Source: Silvibacterium acidisoli | Lineage (GTDB): Bacteria > Acidobacteriota > Terriglobia > Terriglobales > Acidobacteriaceae | DNA length: 64,000 nucleotides | Assembly (NCBI GenBank): GCA_022870745.1 | Contig: CP085323.1 | Location: 3,534,001-3,598,000 of the forward strand | Direction: 5' to 3' | Position numbers and translations under genes: made by a program | Notes under the pieces: generated by a model | What the model was told of the DNA's origin: nothing | Database searches by the model: none | The model's input: only the letters and a program-made list of their open reading frames with translations | Shown here: one piece after another, positions 35,023 through 42,199 of the stretch | How positions within the stretch are numbered: the first letter of the stretch is position 1 | Layout of the letters: each line of letters opens with the position of its first letter

Positions 35023-36477
35023 ATGAACGTGCACCTACCTTTAGCTGCCATTGCAGGATCCGCACATGGCGAGATGGGAAAGACGGTAACCAAAGGGATG
35101 TCCCGCAAGCTGGAGACCACTTTTGGCGAACTGATCGCGCTTCATGCCGATGGGCTGGCGTCAAAATCAGCGGGGGAGAGGGTAGATAGCCAGAGCGCAA
35201 CCTCTACAGAGCCTTCGAAGCCTCACGAAGAAACCACATTGGCTGCCGGACTTCCCGGTGCGGACACTCATGCGTCCGTGACTCCATCATCGCTGCCCGC
35301 AAACTCCTCTCATGCGGGTGCGAAGTCAGCCCCAGCCCTGTCGCAGACGGTCAAAGCCATAGTTGGCGAAGCGGGTGCAGGCAAAGGTGAGACTGCCATT
35401 TTGTTACCAGCGGGTGACAGCAGTCCAGCCGTGCCGGTTGAGACACAAGACAAGGCGACGGCGCACGGCAAGGCATCCGCCCATGACCCGCTTCGCGCAT
35501 CGTCGAAGCCGGAGGTGCCGGCAGCCGGTTTCTCCGCCAATGCACAGATCTTGCCGGTTCCATCGGCTGTGCCGGAACGCGGAAACCCGCCGGTCAATGC
35601 TCCGCACGAGAACCGGACCACGAATGCATCCATAGCTCCGGTGAAGTATGTGCCTGCATCTATCCCCAGAGAAAAAGATACTTCTACCGTTACGAATACG
35701 GTCGCGTCAGGCAGCTCGCAGGAAAGACAGAATCTCGAAATGAAACCCGATGCCGGGGAAATAAGGACCGGCGCGCACGGAATGATTGGAGAAACTGCCT
35801 CGCATGAAGGCGTCAGCCCCACCACTGGAGCTACGGATCAAAAATCTGCCACGACTGTTACAGATTCATCTGACTCAAGACAGGTGGCGAACAACCTGTT
35901 GCCGCAGGCGAACCAGGCTGTGAAGCCGGAGGCCGGTTTTATATCGCAAAACAGCGCGGCTGCCACCGCTGTCTCCGTCGTTCCCGTGGCAACCTCCTCC
36001 GCCGGGAGCCATCTCGCTGCAATGCAGCAGGTGCAGCCGGCAGCGCCAAGTCCGTATCAAAGGCTCGACCAGGTGAGCGCGCCGGCTCCGGTGATGCTGC
36101 ATGCCAGCGCGAACCGGGTTTCGGTCGGCGTTCACGACCCGTCGCTGGGATGGATCGAGGTGAAGACGCAGGCGGTCGCCGGGCAGATATCGGCCTCTTT
36201 GGTAACTGCGGCGGGTCAGGCTCATCAGAGTCTCTCGGCTCAGCTGCCTTCGCTGACCCAGTTTCTCGCTGACCACCAGGTGAAGGTTGGCGATGTCGTG
36301 GTGCAGCAGGGAGGTGCAGGTGGAGAGATGTCTTCGGGCAGCGGGCAGCGTCATCAGCAGGAAGCTGGCCGGCAGGGTGCGGCAGCGTCTCAGGCAGAGA
36401 GTCACACTGTTCTTCCCGAGTCCACGGAAGCTCTGTCGGATGAGCGACCGTTGAGCTACATCAGCATTCGCGCTTGA
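35023..36477 (+). CDS. fliK: FliK-like hook-length control protein
   Basis: 484 residues from ATG 35023 with AAGGAG upstream. Residues 1-~340 are a low-complexity Ala/Ser/Thr/Glu/Pro region, as in FliK, which acts as a molecular ruler. The C-terminal Flg_hook domain lies at ~355-430 (VSVGVHDPSLGWIEVKTQ, then LSAQLPSLTQFLADHQVKVGD). It switches the export gate through FlhB when the hook is complete. The position before flgD and flgE fits. Confidence 0.85.
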   Translation: MNVHLPLAAIAGSAHGEMGKTVTKGMSRKLETTFGELIALHADGLASKSAGERVDSQSATSTEPSKPHEETTLAAGLPGADTHASVTPSSLPANSSHAGAKSAPALSQTVKAIVGEAGAGKGETAILLPAGDSSPAVPVETQDKATAHGKASAHDPLRASSKPEVPAAGFSANAQILPVPSAVPERGNPPVNAPHENRTTNASIAPVKYVPASIPREKDTSTVTNTVASGSSQERQNLEMKPDAGEIRTGAHGMIGETASHEGVSPTTGATDQKSATTVTDSSDSRQVANNLLPQANQAVKPEAGFISQNSAAATAVSVVPVATSSAGSHLAAMQQVQPAAPSPYQRLDQVSAPAPVMLHASANRVSVGVHDPSLGWIEVKTQAVAGQISASLVTAAGQAHQSLSAQLPSLTQFLADHQVKVGDVVVQQGGAGGEMSSGSGQRHQQEAGRQGAAASQAESHTVLPESTEALSDERPLSYISIRA

Positions 36478-36505
36478 GGCGCATTACGAAAGGAGTTTTT
36501 ACAAC

Positions 36506-37042
36506 ATGCTATTGAGTCATAACCACGCGGTTGCCTCGCCCTTCCAGGCCAGCGCCGCCACACCAAACGATACGACATCTCCCACTTCCGGCAATTCGTC
36601 CACTTCCACTGCAACGATCACAGCCAACGATTTTCTGCAGCTGCTGGTAACGGAGCTTCAGAACCAGGACCCCACGGCCAACACCGATCCGAACGAGTAT
36701 GTCGATCAGCTTGTCCAGGTCAACAGCCTGCAGCAGCTCATCTCGATCAACCAGGATCTGACCCCGGTTTCATCGGACGGCACGTCTTCAGACGTTGCGC
36801 ACCAGCCGGGCGCTGCGAATGCCAGCCCCGCGACGAATGCTTCCCCGGCAGGCGCGACGCACTCTGCCGCCAGCCGGCTGCACCCGGCCTCGACGACCGG
36901 AAATCTCAGCGCCAATGTCGATACGCAGTCGACCATGGCAGCGTCGGCCACACGGGTTGCTTCTTCGCTGCTGCCGCGGCAGGAGAAAACTACCAGTCCA
37001 GGTACTTCCGCGATCGCAGCGGGAATGTTTGCAGCTCACTAA
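36506..37042 (+). CDS. flgD: FlgD, hook cap protein, short form
   Basis: 178 residues with AAAGGAG upstream of ATG 36506. The N-terminal FlgD motif is clear at ~35-80: ITANDFLQLLVTELQNQDPT, then NEYVDQLVQVNSLQQLISINQDL. After residue ~85 the sequence is Ala/Ser/Pro-rich and disordered; the FlgD Ig-like and Tudor-like domains normally found in proteins of ~220 residues or more are absent. The conserved start is enough to serve as export and hook-assembly signal, but cap formation by such a short form is unusual. Confidence 0.85.
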   Translation: MLLSHNHAVASPFQASAATPNDTTSPTSGNSSTSTATITANDFLQLLVTELQNQDPTANTDPNEYVDQLVQVNSLQQLISINQDLTPVSSDGTSSDVAHQPGAANASPATNASPAGATHSAASRLHPASTTGNLSANVDTQSTMAASATRVASSLLPRQEKTTSPGTSAIAAGMFAAH

Positions 37043-37069
37043 AACCAAACCGCAGTCAGAAGGAGAGCC

Positions 37070-38590
37070 ATGTCCTCATTTTCGATTCCTCTCAGTGGTC
37101 TTGAAGCGGCTACCACCGACTTAGATACCATCGCCAATAACCTCGCCAACATGAACACTACGGCTTACAAAAGCCAGGATGTGAGCTTCAGCGATCTCTT
37201 TTATCAGCAGATCGGGTCCACCGGTTCCGGAGACCCGCTGGAGGTAGGAACCGGCGTGCAGGTCGAGACGACGGCGACCGACTATACCGAAGGCGGCGTC
37301 GACACCACCGGCGTTGGCTCAGATGTGATGTTGAATGGCAATGGGTTCTTTGTGGTACAGGGTTCGGGCGGAACCGAGTACACGCGCGATGGCAGTTTCA
37401 CGCAGAGCGCGAGCGGAACTCTGATTACGCAGAATGGCCTCGAGGTGATGGGCTACCAGGCGGTGAACGGTGCCGTCGGCTCGAACTCCACGCTCGGCGC
37501 CATCCAGCTGCCGGTGCAGGGGCAGGTCGAGCAGCCTTCGGCAACGACCACGATGTCCGTGACGGCAAACCTCGATGCCTCGGCGGCGGTGGGAGCCACT
37601 TACTCTTCACCGATCACTATCTACGATTCGCTCGGTGACAGCCACGCGGCCAGCATCACTTACACCAAGACCGGCACGAATACCTGGTCTTATTCCGTAA
37701 GCGTTGCGGACACAGTGACGCCTTCGACCTCGACGACCGGTGGTGTCGACACGAATACCTATAACTTCGGAGCTGGCGCCACGGTCGATCCGTCGACCAA
37801 CCTTACGATCACTGCTGCGACCACCAGCGGCGGTACGGCCACAATCGCGGCGCCGACCGTCACCTCTGGCGAGAGTCTGGCTACCTATACGGCCGCCCTC
37901 AACAGCGCACTGACAGCGGCAGGTATCACCGGCGTAACCGCTACCCAGACGGGCAACACCGTCTCCATCTCGGGCGCCAGCTTTTCCACCACCGGAACGG
38001 TGACGCAGGACGCAGCAGGCACGAACAACACCGGCACGCTGACCTTCGATGCCAGCGGCAATCTCTCCTCGCCAAGCAACAGCGTCGAGGGAATCCAGTT
38101 CAGTGGCCTGGCCGATGGCGCCGCGCCCCTCAACCTGACCTGGAACCTGGCCGGAAGTAACGGAACCTCACCGGTGACGCAGGTAGCGGGAACCTCGGCT
38201 ACAACCAACACGGTGCAGAACGGCTATCCGAGCGGCACCTATGAGGGCTTCACGGTCAGCTCCAATGGAACCATATCGGCGGCCTACAGCAACAATCAGA
38301 CCCAGGTCGTTGGCCAGCTCGCGTTGGCGAATGTCACAAATCCCGAGGGGCTGAGCGTGGTTGCCGGCAACGATTACGAGACGACGCTCGCATCCGGCGC
38401 TGCCAGCATCAGCACTGCGGGATCGGATGGCCTCGGAACCATCGAGGATGGCGCTCTCGAGGCTTCGAATGTGAACATCTCGACCGAGTTCTCCGACCTG
38501 ATCGTGGCTCAGCAGTCATACGAGGCGAGTTCGAAGGCGATTACCACTCTCGACACCATCTCGCAGGACACGATCAACATGATCCACTAG
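37070..38590 (+). CDS. flgE: FlgE, flagellar hook protein
   Basis: 506 residues. N-terminal axial motif SGLEAATTDLDTIANNLANM and GFFVVQG, the hook-domain beginning (SVTANLDASAAVG), a long Thr/Ser-rich surface insert at ~150-370, and the C-terminal axial helix (ASNVNISTEFSDLIVAQQSY, then TLDTISQDTINMIH). It forms the universal joint. A Rho-independent terminator follows the stop codon, closing the flgB-to-flgE unit. Confidence 0.96.
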   Translation: MSSFSIPLSGLEAATTDLDTIANNLANMNTTAYKSQDVSFSDLFYQQIGSTGSGDPLEVGTGVQVETTATDYTEGGVDTTGVGSDVMLNGNGFFVVQGSGGTEYTRDGSFTQSASGTLITQNGLEVMGYQAVNGAVGSNSTLGAIQLPVQGQVEQPSATTTMSVTANLDASAAVGATYSSPITIYDSLGDSHAASITYTKTGTNTWSYSVSVADTVTPSTSTTGGVDTNTYNFGAGATVDPSTNLTITAATTSGGTATIAAPTVTSGESLATYTAALNSALTAAGITGVTATQTGNTVSISGASFSTTGTVTQDAAGTNNTGTLTFDASGNLSSPSNSVEGIQFSGLADGAAPLNLTWNLAGSNGTSPVTQVAGTSATTNTVQNGYPSGTYEGFTVSSNGTISAAYSNNQTQVVGQLALANVTNPEGLSVVAGNDYETTLASGAASISTAGSDGLGTIEDGALEASNVNISTEFSDLIVAQQSYEASSKAITTLDTISQDTINMIH

Positions 38591-38602
38591 TTCTCCTCGC
38601 AA

Positions 38603-38640
38603 GGCGGCCGGAAAGCGATCCTCGGCCGCCCTCTTTTTCT
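38603..38640 (+). terminator. Rho-independent terminator after flgE
   Basis: The perfect stem GGCGGCCG / CGGCCGCC with a 12-base loop is followed by CTCTTTTTCTT. It splits the flagellar region into two transcription units. Confidence 0.88.
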
Positions 38641-38670
38641 TAATTTTCTCTAATATTGCTGTCTTAGCTT

Positions 38671-38686
38671 CGGTCATGCATTTGCA
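38671..38686 (+). promoter_or_regulatory. weak sigma-54-like site before the first fliN gene
   Basis: CGGTCATGCATTTGCA shows GG-N10-GC and a good -12 element (TTTGCA) but a poor -24. A promoter is expected here, right after the terminator. The start would fall only ~4 bases before ATG 38701, which argues for caution. Confidence 0.3.
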
Positions 38687-38700
38687 CTTTCACAGGCATC

Positions 38701-39063
38701 ATGGCCGAAACCATTGTTTCTCCTGCGGCTTCTGCTTCAGAGCCGAATCCTGCGTCTGCCGGAGTACCTGATCCTGCGGCCGTCCAGCTTCTTCATCTGC
38801 GCAATGATCCGCCGGTGGCGAAGCCGCTTACTCTGGCTCACGACTCGTTGCTGGCACGGCTCCCCGTGCAGCTTGATGCCACGGTGCCGGTGCCGTCCTT
38901 TCGCGTGCAGGACCTGCTGTCTCTCGAGCCTGGAACGGTGCTCGAGAGCCGCTGGGTGCACAGCGAAGATATACCCGTATGGTGCGGAGGCGTGCAGCTG
39001 ATCTGGGCGGAGTTTGAAGTGGTGGAGCAGAAGCTGGCCGTGCGTGTGACGAGGATCAGCTAA
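38701..39063 (+). CDS. fliN: FliN/SpoA-domain motor switch protein (short copy)
   Basis: 120 residues. Residues ~50-118 form a SpoA domain as in FliN and FliM: LPVQLDATVPVPSFRVQDLL, then SLEPGTVLESRWVHSEDIP and VEQKLAVRVTRI. The first ~45 residues are an Ala/Pro/Ser-rich tail. A second, longer SpoA-domain protein is encoded at 46208. The two could share the C-ring, or one could act in export docking. The stop TAA overlaps the next start (TAATG). Confidence 0.85.
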   Translation: MAETIVSPAASASEPNPASAGVPDPAAVQLLHLRNDPPVAKPLTLAHDSLLARLPVQLDATVPVPSFRVQDLLSLEPGTVLESRWVHSEDIPVWCGGVQLIWAEFEVVEQKLAVRVTRIS

Positions 39064-39359
39064 TGGCTACCCTCCAGAACATTTCTTCGTCTGCGTATCC
39101 CTCGCCCTTTGGCCGCCATGCTCTTCTTCTGCGGAAGGCCATTTCCTCGTTCCTTTCGCGTTGCCTGAAGACGAGGAAAGCTGGCGAACGCCTCCTCATA
39201 CTTGAGGAGAGACTTTCAATCGGGCAGAAGGAAACGCTCACACTCGTGCAGTGCGCCGGACGGCGCTACCTGGTGGCCGCTGGTGGCGGCAATATCTCGC
39301 TGACAGAGGTGCCATCGGTCTCGATGCGCCGGCCGCGTAATCGCAAGGAGGAACAGTGA
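39063..39359 (+). CDS. fliO: FliO-like protein without a visible membrane segment
   Basis: 98 residues lying exactly where fliO is expected, between fliN and fliP, with overlaps at both ends. Residues ~40-85 resemble the cytoplasmic FliO domain (RLLILEERLSIGQKETLTLV, GRRYLVAAGGGNISL). The N-terminal transmembrane helix that FliO normally has is not evident; only an amphipathic stretch (HALLLRKAISSFLSRCL) is present. FliO assists assembly of the FliP ring. Confidence 0.68.
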   Translation: MATLQNISSSAYPSPFGRHALLLRKAISSFLSRCLKTRKAGERLLILEERLSIGQKETLTLVQCAGRRYLVAAGGGNISLTEVPSVSMRRPRNRKEEQ

Positions 39360-40051
39360 TTTCTCTTCTGCTGATGAAGACGGCCAAGCTGCCTGCTCTG
39401 CCTTCCTTCGATGCTCACGCAGCGGGCGCGTCGGTTCCATGGACGATCGTCTTTGTGCTGACGCTGATCACGCTTCTGCCTGCCATTCTGCTCTCGATGA
39501 CGCCGATGGTGCGCCTCCTGGTCGTCTTTCATTTTCTTCGCCAGGCGCTGGGCACGCAGACCGCTCCCAGCAATCAGATCCTGATGGGCCTTGGGCTGAC
39601 GATGACGTGGTTTCTGATGCAGCCCGTACTTCTCGATGTGCAAAAGCAGGCGGTCGAGCCCTTCGAGCAGGGGCAGATCTCCGGATGGCAGGCCATTGAG
39701 CGCGGCGCCACGCCGCCTCGCCTTTACATGCTGCATTACGCGCGCGAGAAGGATCTTGCGCTCTTCACCTCAGCCGCCGGGTTGAGCCGCCCTGCCCGTC
39801 CGGAGGATTTGCCCATGCGCGTGGTCGTGCCGGCTTACATGCTCTCGGAGCTCAAGGCGGGCTTCACCATTGGCGCGGTGCTTTTCCTGCCCTTTTTGCT
39901 GGTGGATATGGTGGTGGCCTCGATCACGACTTCGATCGGCATGTTTCAGTTGCCGCCGGTCGTGATCTCGACACCGCTCAAGATTCTTCTTTTCGTGATG
40001 GCAGATGGGTGGAACCTGCTGGCCGGTTCGCTGCTCAAGAGTTTTTCCTAA
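39356..40051 (+). CDS. fliP: FliP, flagellar export gate membrane protein
   Basis: 231 residues from GTG 39356, with AAGGAGG before it. Membrane segments at ~28-50, ~70-90, ~165-190 and ~195-215. Conserved family pieces: SMTPMVRLLVVFHFLRQALG, then RVVVPAYMLSELKAGFTIGA and LLPFLLVDMVV-like FLPFLLVDMVV, and ISTPLKILLFVMADGW. Five copies form the core of the export gate with FliQ and FliR. The N-terminus has no classical cleavable signal peptide, unlike enteric FliP. Confidence 0.96.
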   Translation: MISLLLMKTAKLPALPSFDAHAAGASVPWTIVFVLTLITLLPAILLSMTPMVRLLVVFHFLRQALGTQTAPSNQILMGLGLTMTWFLMQPVLLDVQKQAVEPFEQGQISGWQAIERGATPPRLYMLHYAREKDLALFTSAAGLSRPARPEDLPMRVVVPAYMLSELKAGFTIGAVLFLPFLLVDMVVASITTSIGMFQLPPVVISTPLKILLFVMADGWNLLAGSLLKSFS

Positions 40052-40061
40052 GGAAGGTCGA

Positions 40062-40331
40062 ATGGCTCCCGATCAGGTCACAGAATTGATGCGCCATCTG
40101 CTGCGCGAGGCCATGCTGGTGAGCGCTCCGGTGCTGATCGCAGCCAGCGTCACCAGCTTTGCGCTGAGCTTGGTTCAAACACTGACCTCGCTGCAGGAGC
40201 AGACGCTCACGACGGTTCCGCGCCTGCTGATCGTTGTCTGTCTCATGCTGGTTGCCATGCCGTGGTTCGTGCGGCAGATGATTGGCTATACGCTCTCGCT
40301 TTTTACCGATTTCCACCGCTTCCTCGGATAG
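40062..40331 (+). CDS. fliQ: FliQ, flagellar export gate membrane protein
   Basis: 89 residues from ATG 40062 with AAGGAAGG upstream, the standard FliQ length. Two membrane helices at ~15-40 and ~53-75 (LVSAPVLIAASVTSFALSLV and VPRLLIVVCLMLVAMPWFV), joined by the conserved QTLTSLQEQTLTTVPRLL loop. Four FliQ subunits pack on the FliP/FliR ring. Confidence 0.96.
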   Translation: MAPDQVTELMRHLLREAMLVSAPVLIAASVTSFALSLVQTLTSLQEQTLTTVPRLLIVVCLMLVAMPWFVRQMIGYTLSLFTDFHRFLG

Positions 40332-40334
40332 ACG

Positions 40335-41111
40335 ATGCCCGATCTCTCTATGCTGCCCGGCGTCGAATGGCCCCGCTTCCTCCAGGCGATGATCCTCGTT
40401 CTCTTCCGCGTCGGTGGAATGATGGTCTTCGCTCCCGTGCTTTCTTCTGACGCGATTCCAGCACGGGTGAAGGCGCTCTTTGCGCTGGCTGTGGCATGGC
40501 TGCTGGCACCGGTAGTCTCCGCTCTGCCACTGGCCCATGCAGAGCTTGGAGCGAGAGCGATCTTCGGCGAGCTTGGGATTGGTTTTGTGCTGGGCTTTTC
40601 GCTCTCGATGCTGAGCGAGATTCTGCTCTTCGCCGGGCAGTTGATGGGCTTCCAGTTCAGCTTCTCGCTGGTAAACCTGCTCGATCCGAATTCGCAGATC
40701 GAAACACCCTTGATGAGCCAGATGTTCAGCCTGCTGGGCACGCTGGTGATCCTGGGAGCGGGACTGCATCGGACGATGCTGCTGGCGTTGTTGCGCAGCT
40801 TTCGCTCGGCGCCTCTCGGCAACGTTTTCTTTGAGGGGCACAGCGGGCTTGTACTCTTTCATCTGCTCAGCGGAGTCTTTCTGGCTGCGCTCGAGCTTTC
40901 CGCTCCTGTTCTGGCGGCAACCATGCTGGTTGAGGCTTCAGTGGCCATGCTGGGCCGTCTTTCACCGCAGCTGCCCGTGATGATTATCTCCGTTCCTGCG
41001 AAGACCCTGCTCGGCTACATCGTGTTGATCGGTTCGCTCGCGCTCTGGCCGCGTTTTCTCGAAGGGCGCTTCAACTTGCTGCTCGATGGGGCGGAAAGAC
41101 TGGTGCGCTGA
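40335..41111 (+). CDS. fliR: FliR, flagellar export gate membrane protein
   Basis: 258 residues with six or so hydrophobic segments. FliR features: FLQAMILVLFRVGGMMVFAP at the start, then PARVKALFALAVAWLLAP and ELGIGFVLGFSLSMLSEIL, GQLMGFQFSFSLVNLLDPN and VAMLGRLSPQLPVMIISVPAK. The last bases of the gene overlap the flhB start (TGATG). Confidence 0.95.
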   Translation: MPDLSMLPGVEWPRFLQAMILVLFRVGGMMVFAPVLSSDAIPARVKALFALAVAWLLAPVVSALPLAHAELGARAIFGELGIGFVLGFSLSMLSEILLFAGQLMGFQFSFSLVNLLDPNSQIETPLMSQMFSLLGTLVILGAGLHRTMLLALLRSFRSAPLGNVFFEGHSGLVLFHLLSGVFLAALELSAPVLAATMLVEASVAMLGRLSPQLPVMIISVPAKTLLGYIVLIGSLALWPRFLEGRFNLLLDGAERLVR

Positions 41112-42199
41112 TGCCCGATGAGCGCACAGAACGGGCGACTCCCCGGCGACGCCAGGATGCTGCAAAAAAGGGAGACCGTGTCCGCAGCCGCGATCTCGTT
41201 TCCGCGATATCGTTGCTGGCTGGAGTCGCTGTCCTCGGTCAGATCGCTTCGCACTGGGTGGTTCAGTGGCAGGTTGACTACCAGCTGCTGCTGTCGCTCA
41301 GCATGCCTGCAGCATGGCGGGAGAGTCAGATGCCGACGACGCTGCTGGCGATACGCCACGCTATGGTTCTTGTGTTGTCGCCACTGTCGCTGCTTTTTGC
41401 GGCCGTGGCCGCCAGTTCGCTGGTGGTTTCGGTGGCGCAGGGCGGCGGGATGCAGATCAACTTCGAGATGCTGCAGCCGCAATGGAACCGTCTTAATCCG
41501 CTGAGCAATTTCAAGAATACTTTTTCTCTGCGCGGGCTTACGCGCATCGTCAAATCTCTGCTGCCTGCCGCGGTGCTGGCAGCGCTGGCCTTTGCGCGCA
41601 TTCAACGGCAATCGTCCATTGCGCCGCTTAGCCTGGAGCGGCTCCCGGCGATGTTCGTTGCCGCCTACGGCATTCTGCTCGATACGGCGTGGATTCTCTT
41701 CGCATGGTCGGCCATCGATTACCTGGTGGAGTGGCGGAGCTGGGAGAGCCGCCAGAAGATGTCGCGGCAGGAGATTCGCGATGAACACAAGCAGAGCGAA
41801 GGCAGTCCGCAGGTTCGCGGCCGCATCCGCAACCTGCGCCGCCAGATGCACCGCAAACTGCTGCGCGCCGATGTGCGCCGCGCCTCCGTTGTCATCACCA
41901 ATCCGACCCACTACGCCGTCGCACTGAGTTTCGATTTCGAAACGATGGAGCCTCCAAAGATGGTTGCCAAGGGTCGTGATCTGATCGCTGCGCAGATCCG
42001 CGAAGAGGCACGCTGGGCAGGCGTGCCGATGGTCGAGAATCCTCCGCTGGCTCGCTCGCTCTACCGTCATGTGGAGCCGGGGCAGGCCATTCCTTTCAAC
42101 CTTTACGCAGCTGTTGCCGCGATTCTTGCTTACCTTTACCGCCAGCAGGTGGAAGAACGGGTACGCAGGGAGCGGCTTCGCACGAGGGAACGTTCATGA
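41111..42199 (+). CDS. flhB: FlhB, flagellar export specificity switch protein
   Basis: 362 residues: four membrane segments in the first ~215 residues, starting with the charged ERATPRRRQDAAKKGD tail, and a cytoplasmic C-terminal domain. The autocleavage motif NPTH is present in VVITNPTHYAVAL, so FlhB can mature and, with FliK, switch export from hook to filament proteins. The stop overlaps the flhA start (ATGA). Confidence 0.96.
   Translation: MPDERTERATPRRRQDAAKKGDRVRSRDLVSAISLLAGVAVLGQIASHWVVQWQVDYQLLLSLSMPAAWRESQMPTTLLAIRHAMVLVLSPLSLLFAAVAASSLVVSVAQGGGMQINFEMLQPQWNRLNPLSNFKNTFSLRGLTRIVKSLLPAAVLAALAFARIQRQSSIAPLSLERLPAMFVAAYGILLDTAWILFAWSAIDYLVEWRSWESRQKMSRQEIRDEHKQSEGSPQVRGRIRNLRRQMHRKLLRADVRRASVVITNPTHYAVALSFDFETMEPPKMVAKGRDLIAAQIREEARWAGVPMVENPPLARSLYRHVEPGQAIPFNLYAAVAAILAYLYRQQVEERVRRERLRTRERS

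Noticed and set aside
33511-35034. 507-codon open frame on the minus strand
   Set aside because: It covers fliI and fliJ, which are certain, and its translation is Arg-rich without any recognisable pattern.
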